DNA from: Pseudomonadales bacterium
GTDB taxonomy: Bacteria; Pseudomonadota; Gammaproteobacteria; Pseudomonadales; JAHRWD01
Assembly: GCA_029210125.1 (NCBI GenBank)
Contig: JARGPR010000018.1
Coordinates: 1 to 37,222 of the forward strand
Direction: 5' to 3'
DNA length: 37,222 nt
Made by a program: the position numbers and the translations under genes. The notes below the pieces were generated by a model, which saw only the letters and a list, made by a program, of their open reading frames with translations, was not told the origin of the DNA and did not search any database. Positions 27,083 to 36,491 of this stretch are shown piece by piece (positions within the stretch are counted from its first letter, which is position 1; the number at the start of each line of letters is the position of its first letter).

Positions 27083-28975
27083 TTACTGCTTGGCCGGGTC
27101 TGTTTTCGGTTTTGGGATATTGAATTTTTGGATCAGTCTCAATAATTCGGCACTGTCAGGGTTTTTTTCGAGAGCTTCAAAAAGCAGTTGATTAGCTCGT
27201 TGTTTTTTACCCCTGACCCACAGTACTTCTACTAGGTGGGCAACCACCTCGGGGTCCTTGATCTGCTGGTAGGCTTTTTCAAGGTTCTTTTGGGCATCTT
27301 CAAGCGAACCCATTTGATATTGCAGCCAGCCGAGGCTATCGATAATCGCGGGTTCGTCAGGTTTGATTTTTAGCGCCTTGCTGATCATTATCAACGCTTC
27401 ATCGTAACGTTTGGTGTGCACGGTCAGGGAATATCCCAGGGCGTTTAGCGCCATACTGTCATCTGGATGCTCCAGCAGTATTTTTCGCAGATCCACCTCA
27501 GCCTGTTTTATATTACCGGACCTTTCATGCAGCATGGAGCGTGAGTAGAGAAGCTCAGTGCTATTTTCGAACTGATGTAACGCCTGATTGGCTACCCTCA
27601 TGGCGGCTTCAAGGTGGTTATGTTTTGCCAGTAACTCAATTTCTATTTGATAAATCTGGACCGATTGGTCTGAATGCGCTGTTCGTGCCTGCTTTAACAG
27701 GTCCCGCGCTTCCGCAAGTTTTTGTTGCTGGAATAAAATGTTGGCCTGCTGTCCGGTGGCCGCGAGCAGCGGTCCGCGATCGACCTTTCCGTAGTGGCTC
27801 AGTGCTTCATCAAGACGCCCTGCCAGTTCGGCAAATCGCCCCAGTTGAAAATGGGCCTGGGCGGGATTGTAGCCAACTGAGATCTGTTGTTTCAGGAATA
27901 ACTCCGCTATATCGATCAGCCCAGCCTGGGCTGCAATGTTAGTGAGGTTAATTACCATCGCCGGATTACGGGGGTTTTGTAACAAAATTTGATTAAATTG
28001 CTCGCGCAGAACCTGTTCAATCTGCTCTGCCTGTTCTTTGCTCGCTGGCTGTTGGTTATTGATTTGTCGCTCGTTGAGCAGTAGCCGAATATATTGCATC
28101 CGTAGCCGATGATCCTTGGGACTATTTTGAACAGCGTCCTGAATATGGGTCAGGGCTTCAGGAAAACGTTTTTCTGCAATTAATATGCGGCTTTTGAGCA
28201 GGTTTGGCTGAAAATCATTTGGGTCGCTGGCCAGTACTTTTTCGGTTAGTTGCATGGCCTGCTGGAGTTGATGGGTAGCCAGGTAAAAAACCGAGGTTCC
28301 AAGTAGCAGATCTTTTCGGTCTGGGTGGGTGATCAGAAGTTCCTGATACTTTTCCAAATACTGATCGGTGGGAGGAGCTTTTTGGCTTACAATCTGGGCG
28401 GCAAGGAAATCCAGCTGTGTTGCCGCACCCTTTGAAATAAGTTGTTGGGATAGCTCAAAGGAGCGCTGGAATTGATTGGCTTTGGCAAGTTGCAGGGCGG
28501 CTAGTTGTGTGACTTGAATATTGTCGGGTTCAACTTCGTGGTAGAGCAAAGCGGCTTCCAGCATGCCGGAGTTCGATTTTAAATAACGTGCAATCTGCAT
28601 CGCACGTTTGATGACATTAGGGTCTCTGGTTTTTTTTGCCTGATAGAGGTAGTTTCGCAGTGCTAGCGTGTATTGCTGGCGTTTTCCTGCCATCTCCGCA
28701 GCCATCAATGAGTAGAGCGTGTCAGCAGGAAAGGGACGTTCGACGACCGAGGGTTTGTCTGTTGAACTCTGGACTTGTGTCGCCTGAGTTGGCTCTTTAA
28801 TGTCAGTATTGCTGAGGTTGGCGCAACCACCTATGGCTATAAAGCTTAGGATCAGTAACCACGCCCTGAAGACGCTGGCTCGCCAGCTCAACCGGGTTAA
28901 AAATGCGCGAGAAAACGGGGTTGAGACGGAATCAGACAGCTCTGGCGGGAATAGAAATCTGTTGATGATGATCAT
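27083..28975 (-). CDS. TPR-repeat outer-membrane lipoprotein
   Basis: A 630-residue protein made mainly of tetratricopeptide repeats, visible as recurring A-L-x-L-x-P-x-x patterns such as ALNALGYSLTVHTKRYDEALIMISKALKIKPDEPAIIDSLGWLQYQMGSLEDAQKNLEKAY near the C-terminus. A lipobox AIGGC (cysteine 51) follows the hydrophobic AWLLILSFIAIG, so it is probably a lipoprotein; a long basic stretch precedes it, so the true start may lie further in. The ATG at 28975 has TAGG close by; a TTG at 28996 is another option. TPR lipoproteins upstream of lolB are common in pseudomonads and are thought to serve as envelope scaffolds, but the role is not known here. It is divergent from hemA. Confidence 0.75.
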   Translation of the reverse strand: MIIINRFLFPPELSDSVSTPFSRAFLTRLSWRASVFRAWLLILSFIAIGGCANLSNTDIKEPTQATQVQSSTDKPSVVERPFPADTLYSLMAAEMAGKRQQYTLALRNYLYQAKKTRDPNVIKRAMQIARYLKSNSGMLEAALLYHEVEPDNIQVTQLAALQLAKANQFQRSFELSQQLISKGAATQLDFLAAQIVSQKAPPTDQYLEKYQELLITHPDRKDLLLGTSVFYLATHQLQQAMQLTEKVLASDPNDFQPNLLKSRILIAEKRFPEALTHIQDAVQNSPKDHRLRMQYIRLLLNERQINNQQPASKEQAEQIEQVLREQFNQILLQNPRNPAMVINLTNIAAQAGLIDIAELFLKQQISVGYNPAQAHFQLGRFAELAGRLDEALSHYGKVDRGPLLAATGQQANILFQQQKLAEARDLLKQARTAHSDQSVQIYQIEIELLAKHNHLEAAMRVANQALHQFENSTELLYSRSMLHERSGNIKQAEVDLRKILLEHPDDSMALNALGYSLTVHTKRYDEALIMISKALKIKPDEPAIIDSLGWLQYQMGSLEDAQKNLEKAYQQIKDPEVVAHLVEVLWVRGKKQRANQLLFEALEKNPDSAELLRLIQKFNIPKPKTDPAKQ

Positions 28976-29163
28976 ATAACCTATATTAAGTCTCAAATTT
29001 TACCGCTGGCTGATATACTGAGCGGCTTTGATATCGCTTTTTGAAAAAATTTCTGATTCGGCACAGGATTCAGCCCTGATCAGGAAGTTTATACCACACC
29101 CGCGTCAGTGTTGGACGGAAAACCACTGATTGGGTTCCACGGGTGACTGCCTAAAAATATATC

Positions 29164-30462
29164 ATGAGTCTTTTGGCCTTCGGCATCAATCACAATACGG
29201 CGGATATTTCTGTTCGTGAAAAAGTTGCTTTTAATCCTGAGCAACTGCGTCCCGCATTAATAGAAGCTAAAGAGCGTGCGCAACTGCGGGAGCTTGCGGT
29301 ACTGTCTACCTGCAATCGCACCGAATTCTATTGTGTCTCCAGTACACCGGATCAGGCGTCGGATCAGCTGATTGAGTGGCTTGGCAATCATCGTCAAATT
29401 GATCCGTCAGAACTTCAAAAGGCTAGTTATGTACACCAGGGCAGTGATGCGCTGGAACATATTATGAAGGTGGCGGCAGGGTTGGACTCCATGGTGTTAG
29501 GTGAGCCGCAGATTCTTGGCCAAATGAAGCAGGCTTACGGTTACTCCCAGGAAGCCAGCACTGTTGGTGAGCACCTTAATCGAATTTTTCAGAAAACTTT
29601 TTTGGTTGCCAAGCAGGTGCGAACCCATACTGATATTGGCCGAAACCCAGTTTCAGTGGCCTACGCAGCGGTACATCTGGCTAAACGCATTTTTAGTAAT
29701 CCGGAAAAAAGTAGAGCGCTGTTGATTGGTGCAGGGGAAACGATCGAATTGGTTGGCCGGCACCTGAAGGAGTACGGCGTAACGAATTTGGTGGTCGCGA
29801 ATCGAACATTGGAGCGTGGCGAGCGATTAGCCCAGGCGCTGGATGCGGACGCGATATTGTTATCGGATATTCCCGACCAGCTGGTACGTTCTGATATTGT
29901 GATCTCGTCTACCGCGAGCACCTTGCCATTGCTGGGTAAAGGTACAGTCGAGGCGGCGTTAAAAAAACGTAAGCATAAGCCGATTTTTATGGTGGATCTC
30001 GCCGTGCCTCGGGATATTGAACCCCAGGTCGGTGATTTGGCGGATATCTATCTCTACACCGTGGATGATCTGCATGACGTAGTGCAGGCGAATATTAAAA
30101 GCCGCGAGGGAGCGGCGCTTGAGGCTGAACTATTAATTCAGTCTGGAGTAGATGATTTTATCCGGGATCATCGTGGGCAAGAAGCGGTTGGTTTGATCCG
30201 CAGTTACCGCGCGGCATCGGAAAAACTGCGTGATGAACAGCTTGCGAATGCGCAGCGAATGCTTGCTAACGGCGATGACCCTCAAAAAGTGATTGAAACG
30301 TTAGCCCACCGCCTAACCAATAAGTTGATCCATCACCCCAGCATTCATCTTAAAAAGTTAGGTACAGAAGGGCGCATCGAATCACTTGCGCTGGCTGCTG
30401 ATCTGCTTGATCTTGATCTGGCTGAAAGCCAACAACTTGTAAATACATTAAATTTTGACTGA
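29164..30462 (+). CDS. hemA: Glutamyl-tRNA reductase
   Basis: HemA (432 residues) reduces glutamyl-tRNA to glutamate-1-semialdehyde, the first committed step of tetrapyrrole synthesis, using NADPH. The catalytic cysteine is C50 in LSTCNRTEFYC, as in E. coli. GLDSMVLGEPQILGQMKQAYG is the substrate-side signature, and LLIGAGETIELVGRHLKEYG begins the NADPH fold. The N-terminus MSLLAFGINHNTADI contains the region that controls haem-dependent proteolysis in enterics. No clear Shine-Dalgarno sequence precedes ATG 29164. It leads the hemA-prfA-prmC-moeB group. Confidence 0.98.
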   Translation: MSLLAFGINHNTADISVREKVAFNPEQLRPALIEAKERAQLRELAVLSTCNRTEFYCVSSTPDQASDQLIEWLGNHRQIDPSELQKASYVHQGSDALEHIMKVAAGLDSMVLGEPQILGQMKQAYGYSQEASTVGEHLNRIFQKTFLVAKQVRTHTDIGRNPVSVAYAAVHLAKRIFSNPEKSRALLIGAGETIELVGRHLKEYGVTNLVVANRTLERGERLAQALDADAILLSDIPDQLVRSDIVISSTASTLPLLGKGTVEAALKKRKHKPIFMVDLAVPRDIEPQVGDLADIYLYTVDDLHDVVQANIKSREGAALEAELLIQSGVDDFIRDHRGQEAVGLIRSYRAASEKLRDEQLANAQRMLANGDDPQKVIETLAHRLTNKLIHHPSIHLKKLGTEGRIESLALAADLLDLDLAESQQLVNTLNFD

Positions 30463-30487
30463 TCAGACTTTGAAAGACTAGAACTGA

Positions 30488-31570
30488 ATGAAAGCATCTA
30501 TACATACTAAGCTTGAAAACCTTAAAGAGCGCTATGAAGATCTGGCTGGCCTGTTGAGCGAACCGGAAATCATCAACGATCAGAACAAATTTCGCGACCT
30601 TTCACGTGAGTACACTGAGCTTGAGCCTGTGGTGCAATGCTTTTCACGCTATCAACAGAGTGTTGAGGATCTTGCCGAAGCACGATTACTTGCCGAAGAT
30701 GATGACCCTGAAATGAAACAGATGGCGGAGGATGAGATTTCCGAAGCCACGGCCCAGCAAGAAAGCCTGACGCTGGAGCTGCAAAAGCTGCTGCTGCCCA
30801 AAGACCCCAACGATAGTCACAATACCTTTTTGGAAATTCGAGCTGGTACCGGTGGTGATGAAGCCGCCATTTTTGTGGGTGACCTGTATCGCATGTATAA
30901 CCGCTACGCGGATGGGTTGGGTTGGCGCATGGAGGTGCTGAACGAGCGTGCCGGGGATCATGGTGGTTACAAAGAGATTATCATTAGGGTATTGGGCAAA
31001 GACGTCTACTCCCGGCTTAAGTTTGAGTCCGGCGTTCACCGAGTGCAGCGTGTACCGGAGACCGAATCCCAGGGGCGAGTGCATACCTCAGCCTGTACCG
31101 TGGCTATTTTGCCCGAGGCCGAGGGGGTCAGTGAAATCGATATTAACAAAGCAGATCTTCGGGTCGATACCTACCGCGCCTCTGGTGCCGGTGGTCAGCA
31201 CGTTAACAAAACCGATTCTGCGGTTCGCCTCACTCACCTGCCGACCGGGGTAGTAGTAGAGTGTCAGGATGAACGCTCCCAGCACAAGAATAAAGCCCGG
31301 GCGATGTCGCTATTGCAGGCCAAACTACTTGATCAGGCCCAGTCAAAACAGCAGCAGGAAAATGCTGAATCACGTAAATCACTGGTGGGCAGTGGTGACC
31401 GCTCCGAGCGTATTCGTACCTATAACTTCCCCCAGGGCCGTCTTACCGATCACCGTATCAATCTTACCCTCTATAAATTGGCTGAGGTGATGGAGGGTGA
31501 TCTTGATGCCGTGATTGAACCGCTGATTAATGAGCATCAGGCTGATCAACTGGCGGCGCTCTCCCAGTAG
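30488..31570 (+). CDS. prfA: Peptide chain release factor 1
   Basis: RF1 (360 residues, the E. coli length) terminates translation at UAA and UAG. The GGQ loop is visible in [20 protein letters not shown]. The stop-codon reading PxT motif reads PET in [19 protein letters not shown] (PAT in E. coli, with the same P and T). ATG 30488 lies 25 bases after hemA. Its GGQ glutamine is the target of PrmC, encoded next. Confidence 0.98.
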   Translation: MKASIHTKLENLKERYEDLAGLLSEPEIINDQNKFRDLSREYTELEPVVQCFSRYQQSVEDLAEARLLAEDDDPEMKQMAEDEISEATAQQESLTLELQKLLLPKDPNDSHNTFLEIRAGTGGDEAAIFVGDLYRMYNRYADGLGWRMEVLNERAGDHGGYKEIIIRVLGKDVYSRLKFESGVHRVQRVPETESQGRVHTSACTVAILPEAEGVSEIDINKADLRVDTYRASGAGGQHVNKTDSAVRLTHLPTGVVVECQDERSQHKNKARAMSLLQAKLLDQAQSKQQQENAESRKSLVGSGDRSERIRTYNFPQGRLTDHRINLTLYKLAEVMEGDLDAVIEPLINEHQADQLAALSQ

Positions 31571-31601
31571 CGGTAACGGACGCTTATTACATTTGTCGTC
31601 G

Positions 31602-32456
31602 GTGCTTACTCTTGCAGATATTATTTCCAAAAATTGGGGGCTGGAAACCGTCAGTGATACCCCTGGGCTAGAGGTTCGCTGGATGCTGGAGGATCTTCTG
31701 GAAAAACCCGCCAGTTATCTATCTAGCCATTCAGAAACCGAACTTAAGCCAGAGCTGTTTCAGCAATTCGAAAAGATGCTGGCAAGGCGTATCACCGGTG
31801 AGCCGCTGGCTTATATTCTTGGCCATTGTGGGTTTTGGAGTCTCGATCTTAAAGTCAGCGCATCCACTCTGATTCCACGTCCAGAAACCGAACTGTTGGT
31901 TGAGTTGGCGATTCAACTTCAGTTCAACCACAAAAATATCCAGGTACTTGATCTTGGTACAGGTACTGGGGCGATTGCTTTAGCTATCGCGTCAGAGCGA
32001 CCATCTTGGCAAATAACTGCGACCGATCAATCTCGGGAAATTATTGACGTTGCTCGCTCCAATGCTTTGCATAACGGAATACATCGGATCCATTTTCAGA
32101 TTGGTTGCTGGTATCAACCGTTGCAGGGCAGTGGAGCGGCGTTTGACCTGATCATTAGCAACCCACCCTACATCGAACCCGATGATCCACACCTGGGTCA
32201 GGGTGATGTACGATTTGAGCCACTGTCTGCGTTAGTAGCCGATAATGATGGATTGGCCGATCTGCAGCATATTGTTATGAATGCGCCACAGTACCTGAGA
32301 TCCACTGGAATATTGATGGTTGAGCATGGTTATCAACAGGGCAATTCGGTCCGCGAGCTGTTTTTTGCTGCTGGCTTTACAGACGTAGAAACCCAACGGG
32401 ATCTGGCCGGGCACGAGCGGGTGACCCTCGGGCGATTAAAGCCCCCCGAAAAGTAA
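31602..32456 (+). CDS. prmC: Release-factor glutamine methyltransferase PrmC
   Basis: PrmC (about 284 residues; 277 in E. coli) N5-methylates the GGQ glutamine of RF1 and RF2 using SAM. The SAM-binding motif VLDLGTGTGAIALAIASERP and the catalytic NPPY (asparagine at residue 187) in ISNPPYIEPDDPHLGQGDVRFEPLSALVA are diagnostic. The frame extends back into prfA to an ATG at 31530, but the extra 24 residues are not family-like. GTG 31602 (or TTG 31593) is the likely start, in a region with only a weak ribosome binding site. Confidence 0.95.
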   Translation: MLTLADIISKNWGLETVSDTPGLEVRWMLEDLLEKPASYLSSHSETELKPELFQQFEKMLARRITGEPLAYILGHCGFWSLDLKVSASTLIPRPETELLVELAIQLQFNHKNIQVLDLGTGTGAIALAIASERPSWQITATDQSREIIDVARSNALHNGIHRIHFQIGCWYQPLQGSGAAFDLIISNPPYIEPDDPHLGQGDVRFEPLSALVADNDGLADLQHIVMNAPQYLRSTGILMVEHGYQQGNSVRELFFAAGFTDVETQRDLAGHERVTLGRLKPPEK

Positions 32457-32469
32457 GCAGAGCAAACCC

Positions 32470-33228
32470 ATGAGCCTGAATGACGACCAACAATTACTAC
32501 GTTATAGCCGACAGATCATGTTGCCTGAGTTCGATATAGCTGGGCAGCAAAAATTATTGGATGCCAGTGTGCTGATTGTTGGCCTGGGTGGCCTTGGCTC
32601 CCCTGCAGCAATTTACCTGGCAACCAGTGGTATTGGGCACTTGATATTGGCGGATGATGATCGAGTTGAGCTATCCAACCTGCAGCGCCAAATTCTCCAT
32701 AACGATCAATCGATCGGACAAACTAAAGTTGAATCCGCTACAAAAACACTGCGAGCACTGAATCCAGATTTGCTTATTAGCGGTTTGCCCTACCGTCTGG
32801 AAGGGCAGCTACTTCACGAACAGGTAGAGCTGGCGGATGTGGTTGTGGATGCCAGTGATAATTTCACGACGCGTTTCGCGATCAATCGCGCTTGCCTCGA
32901 CACCAAAACCCCCCTGGTTTCCGGTGCGGCGATTCGTATGGATGGCCAGGTCACTGTTTTTGACAGCCGCAACCCGGACTCCCCCTGTTACCACTGCCTT
33001 TATAAAGACACTGGGGATGAAAACCTCAGCTGCTCCGAAAATGGTGTGTTGGCGCCTCTGGTGGGCATTATCGGTTCGATTCAAGCCCTCGAAGTGATCA
33101 AACTGATTACAGGGGTTGGTCAGCCGTTAATGGGGCGATTGCTGGTGTTAGATGGCCGAACGATGAGCTGGCGCGAGCTAAAACTTCCTAAAGACTCCCA
33201 GTGCGCTCACTGCGGCATCATCTGTTGA
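32470..33228 (+). CDS. moeB: Molybdopterin-synthase adenylyltransferase MoeB / ThiF family
   Basis: A 252-residue E1-like enzyme that adenylates the C-terminal glycine of MoaD (or ThiS). The nucleotide fold GLGGLGSPAAIYLATSGIGHL is followed by ADDDRVELSNLQRQILH, and DASDNFTTRFAINRAC lies further in. Four zinc cysteines are visible as CYHC in the middle and CAHC near the C-terminus. Placement directly after prmC matches pseudomonads (hemA-prfA-prmC-moeB). The C-terminal rhodanese domain of MOCS3-type fusions is absent. MoeB and ThiF cannot be separated fully by sequence; the context favours MoeB. Confidence 0.9.
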   Translation: MSLNDDQQLLRYSRQIMLPEFDIAGQQKLLDASVLIVGLGGLGSPAAIYLATSGIGHLILADDDRVELSNLQRQILHNDQSIGQTKVESATKTLRALNPDLLISGLPYRLEGQLLHEQVELADVVVDASDNFTTRFAINRACLDTKTPLVSGAAIRMDGQVTVFDSRNPDSPCYHCLYKDTGDENLSCSENGVLAPLVGIIGSIQALEVIKLITGVGQPLMGRLLVLDGRTMSWRELKLPKDSQCAHCGIIC

Positions 33229-33271
33229 TGAGATCTTAATGTGGTGTTGGGCACTCAATTTTCTACAGCGA

Positions 33272-33378
33272 TGCTATAGTTTCTAGGACTAGTTACCGCT
33301 CCTGTTGTTTTGCACAAATCTGAGGAATGGTTGGACTGCTATAGCTTGTTTACCGGGTCGTGCAAGGTGCTATAGCAC
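33272..33378 (+). promoter_or_regulatory. Leader of the first GGDEF gene with three TGCTATAG elements
   Basis: The octamer TGCTATAG occurs at 33272-33279, 33337-33344 and 33368-33375. The first (TGC-TATAGT) is a good extended -10 promoter element. The third lies inside the perfect 12-bp palindrome GTGCTATAGCAC (33367-33378), which could be an operator. No matching -35 box is seen. The 190-base gap from moeB to the GGDEF start holds nothing else that I recognise; no c-di-GMP riboswitch was found. Confidence 0.45.
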
Positions 33379-33418
33379 AGATTCAAGCACGGTTGCACCT
33401 ACAGGAATATTGAACGAA

Positions 33419-34588
33419 ATGGAGTTGGACCCACGTACTTTTATCGTTACCACGACGTTGGCCGCGTTTGTGATGATGATTGTGTTTTTTGCCCAGGCGC
33501 GAAGCTTCCCCGAGTCGATCAGAGGTTTTAAAATCTGGGGCTTTGCATTGCTTGTTGGAACATTAGCGGCGGCATTGCTGGCGGCTCGAGATATTATTCC
33601 TGACTCACTATCTGTGGTGTTGGGTAACGGCTTGCTAGCTCTCAGTCTTTTTCTGATGATTGCGGCTATTGCAACGTTTCATGACCATCCAATACCCTGG
33701 AAACTGCCAGCGCTCTGTATATTATTTGTTGTGCTTGCAATGATCTATTCTCTGGCGCCCGAGCATAGCCAGAAATTGCGAACCACAACCGCATCAGCAG
33801 GAAATATGGTTTTGATTGGCATCGGAGCCTGGATAGCCTTCAAAGGCAGCGGCGTTCGAAAACCCCAGTTCGGAATCTATTTTACTGGTGGTTGCTTCAT
33901 CGTCATGACAATGGTCTGTTTTGCTCGCCTGGTTACTTTGCTGGCGGGAAATCAAGAGTATGCGGGCCTGCTGTCTGAAAGCCCCATGCAACGTATTTAT
34001 CTTGCGTCCTATAGTCTTAACGTACTGCTGGTATCGGTTGGATTCAGCATTATGGGGCATGAAAAATTGGTTGAAAATTATAGGGCTCTAGCCAGTCATG
34101 ATGAGCTGACCGGCCTGTACAACCGCAGACGTTTTATTGAAAGTGCGGTGCATGAAGTCCAACGAGCGGAAAGGTACAAGCGTGACATTTCGCTGATCTT
34201 GATAGATATCGATAACTTTAAAGCGATCAACGATACCTATGGCCATCAGGCCGGTGATGCGGTGATTAAAGATATTGCTGGCGTGATGCGCCAGAACTTT
34301 CGCGAGACCGATCTATACGGCCGATATGGTGGTGAGGAGTTTATAGCGCTGCTGCCCGAAACCCAGTTGGCCGATGCTGTCGCGCTGTCCGAGAGGATAC
34401 GTGCCATGGTCAATCAGAATGTGGTCGAGTTTGAAGATAGTAAAATTACCTACTGCGCCAGCTTCGGTGTGGTGCAGGGTTCGACTATTAAGACGCTTGA
34501 TCAACTGGTTGCCCACGCAGATAAAGCACTTTATCGGGCAAAAAATGCAGGTAAGAACCGGGTGGAAATATTCTCTGATAACGCATAA
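33419..34588 (+). CDS. Membrane-bound GGDEF diguanylate cyclase (copy 1)
   Basis: A 389-residue protein with about seven hydrophobic segments in residues 8-220 (for example FIVTTTLAAFVMMIVFFAQ and GIYFTGGCFIVMTMVCFARLVTLLAG), an unnamed sensor region, then a GGDEF domain starting HDELTGLYNRRRFIE. The active site is GGEEF at residues 304-308, and the product-inhibition I-site RETD lies exactly five residues before it. An active, feedback-inhibited cyclase making c-di-GMP from GTP is therefore expected. The frame is open back to 33305, but the tandem paralogue shows the start to be ATG 33419 (MELDPRTFI). The start and leader resemble those of copy 2. Confidence 0.92.
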   Translation: MELDPRTFIVTTTLAAFVMMIVFFAQARSFPESIRGFKIWGFALLVGTLAAALLAARDIIPDSLSVVLGNGLLALSLFLMIAAIATFHDHPIPWKLPALCILFVVLAMIYSLAPEHSQKLRTTTASAGNMVLIGIGAWIAFKGSGVRKPQFGIYFTGGCFIVMTMVCFARLVTLLAGNQEYAGLLSESPMQRIYLASYSLNVLLVSVGFSIMGHEKLVENYRALASHDELTGLYNRRRFIESAVHEVQRAERYKRDISLILIDIDNFKAINDTYGHQAGDAVIKDIAGVMRQNFRETDLYGRYGGEEFIALLPETQLADAVALSERIRAMVNQNVVEFEDSKITYCASFGVVQGSTIKTLDQLVAHADKALYRAKNAGKNRVEIFSDNA

Positions 34589-34680
34589 AACGGTTTGTAG
34601 CGTGCTTGCAGTACCTGGTTTATCACCTTTTCGCAGCCCAATCTGATACAGATCGCGACAAAAAACCGATGGTAGCGTTA

Positions 34681-34695
34681 TTCGCGGACCGCGAA
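34681..34695. repeat. Perfect dyad between the two GGDEF genes
   Basis: TTCGCGG-A-CCGCGAA is a perfect 15-bp inverted repeat, 31 bases before the second GGDEF start and followed by CATTTTT. It may be an operator or a hairpin that limits read-through from copy 1. Confidence 0.45.
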
Positions 34696-34726
34696 CATTT
34701 TTCTGCTTTCAGGATTAGACTCTCAA

Positions 34727-35887
34727 ATGGCATTAGACCCTCGCACGTTTATCGCGGCGACCTCACTGGCATCTCTGGTAATGATGCTGGTTTTCTTTGT
34801 TCAATCCCGCAGCTTCCCTGAATCAATCAGAGGATTCCGAACGTGGGGATTAGCGCTAGCGGTAGGCGCTATTTCTGCTTCGTTATTTGCTGCCCGAAAC
34901 ACGATTCCTGGGGTGCTTTCCAGTGTGCTCGCTCATATTTTATTGGTGGTGGCTTTTGTGCTGGCGCTCTGGGCATTGGCTTTATTTAATAACCGACCAT
35001 TACCATGGCGAATATCACTGGCCTGTGTAGCTTTGGTTGGGTTTTCGATGACTGGGTTATTTGGGTTTGAGCAGGAGTCGGTATTACGCACTATGGCGAC
35101 TGCTGCGGTTCACGGGATTCTGTTTGGATGCTGTGCCTGGATGGCTACCCGTGATCGCAAGAGTCGTAGATTGAAATTTGGTATCTATTTTACCAGCAGC
35201 TTTTGTGCGATCGAGATGGCGATTAATTTTGCTCGTGTGATTACCCTCTTTTCAGATAATCACGAATTTACTGGTTTGCTGAGCGTAGACCCGATGCAAC
35301 GCATCTACTTGGGTGGTTTTAGTGTCAATATCCTGTTGGCGTCGGTTGGTTTTGTGGTTATGGGCCACGAAAAACTGGTTGAAAACTATCAGGAGCTTGC
35401 AAGCCATGATGAGTTAACTGGTTTGTATAATCGAAGAAAGTTTATCGAGGGGGGGGAGTTGGAGCTTAAGCGAGCGGCCCGATACGATCGAAATATCTCC
35501 GTGCTGATATTGGATATTGATCACTTTAAAGTGATCAACGATACCTATGGTCATCAGGCCGGTGATGTGGTGATTAAAGATATCGCTGCAGTGATGCGCG
35601 AGAATTTTCGAGAGCTCGACCTTTTTGCGCGCTACGGTGGCGAAGAGTTTGTTGCGCTTCTGTCCGAGTCGAAATTGGCTGACGCGGCAGCGCTTGCGGA
35701 ACGAGTACGTGTTTCGATTAGTCAGCGTATTGTTCATGTGGGGAGCGATAAAATTACGTATACAGCAAGTTTTGGTGTCACACAGGCCCGGCCCGCGGAG
35801 CAGTTAACACAACTCATTGCTCGAGCCGACGCGGCACTATATACAGCAAAAAATGCCGGAAAAAACCGTATCGAATTATCCTCTTGA
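34727..35887 (+). CDS. Membrane-bound GGDEF diguanylate cyclase (copy 2)
   Basis: A 386-residue paralogue of the gene just upstream, collinear with it throughout: MALDPRTFIAATSLAS against MELDPRTFIVTTTLAA, the same membrane-segment layout, and GGEEF at the same residue position (304). The I-site RELD precedes it by five residues. Conserved GGDEF features are HDELTGLYNRRKFIE, LDIDHFKVINDTYGHQAGD and TASFGV. The sensor halves differ more than the catalytic halves, so the two copies may respond to different signals. AGGA lies 12 bases before the ATG, the same distance as in copy 1. Confidence 0.92.
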   Translation: MALDPRTFIAATSLASLVMMLVFFVQSRSFPESIRGFRTWGLALAVGAISASLFAARNTIPGVLSSVLAHILLVVAFVLALWALALFNNRPLPWRISLACVALVGFSMTGLFGFEQESVLRTMATAAVHGILFGCCAWMATRDRKSRRLKFGIYFTSSFCAIEMAINFARVITLFSDNHEFTGLLSVDPMQRIYLGGFSVNILLASVGFVVMGHEKLVENYQELASHDELTGLYNRRKFIEGGELELKRAARYDRNISVLILDIDHFKVINDTYGHQAGDVVIKDIAAVMRENFRELDLFARYGGEEFVALLSESKLADAAALAERVRVSISQRIVHVGSDKITYTASFGVTQARPAEQLTQLIARADAALYTAKNAGKNRIELSS

Positions 35888-35990
35888 GGTTAATTCATTT
35901 GGTATCATCAAAATCAATTTTCGTTAGAATTTATTTCGTAAAATATTCACCCCGTGTAATACCCCCCATTAAGGCAGGAGATAGAACTGC

Positions 35991-36491
35991 ATGAAATCAC
36001 TAGAACATAAATTTGAACAGATGATGTTTGCCAGTCGCTGGTTATTGGGGCCAATCTATGTCGGGCTGATCGCCGCAGTTGCTCTGCTGGTTTACCATTT
36101 TTTTACTGAATTAATTCATCTTTTTGTGCATATAACCACCTTGACTGAAAGTGAGGTGGTGATTGGAGTATTAACGCTGGTTGATCTTTCGTTGATAGCC
36201 AACCTGCTGTTGATTATTACGTTTAGTGGTTACGAAAGTTTCGTCTCGAAAATGGACTTGTATGAGCACGAAGATAAGCCAGACTGGATGGGTAAGGTTG
36301 GGTTTGCTGGACTCAAGCTAAAAGTGATCGGTTCAATTGTAGCGATTTCGGCAATTGAGCTATTAAAGGTGTTTATTAATATTGAATCCTATACGGACTC
36401 CCAGCTGATGTGGAAGGTGATTATCCATCTTACATTTGTGGCGTCAGGTGTTTTGTTTGCGCTAATGGATCGATTGTCGCTTAACGGCTAG
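35991..36491 (+). CDS. yqhA: YqhA / UPF0114 family inner-membrane protein
   Basis: A 166-residue membrane protein matching E. coli YqhA (164) along its length: MMFASRWLLGPIYVGLIAAV, LVDLSLIANLLLIITFSGYESFVSKMD, KLKVIGSIVAISAIELLKVFI and LMWKVIIHLTFVASGVLFALMDRL. About four transmembrane helices are expected. The family's function is unknown. ATG 35991 has CAGGAGATAG upstream. The last codons (GCTTAACGGC TAG) abut the attC-like region of the cassette to the right. Confidence 0.92.
   Translation: MKSLEHKFEQMMFASRWLLGPIYVGLIAAVALLVYHFFTELIHLFVHITTLTESEVVIGVLTLVDLSLIANLLLIITFSGYESFVSKMDLYEHEDKPDWMGKVGFAGLKLKVIGSIVAISAIELLKVFINIESYTDSQLMWKVIIHLTFVASGVLFALMDRLSLNG

Noticed and set aside
31530..31601. 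ATG 31530 as the prmC start
   Set aside because: It lies 41 bases inside prfA, and the 24 extra residues ([13 protein letters not shown]...) do not resemble any PrmC N-terminus.
33229..33418. c-di-GMP riboswitch before the GGDEF genes
   Set aside because: I looked for the GEMM-I core and tetraloop-receptor pattern and did not find it; only short palindromes are present.
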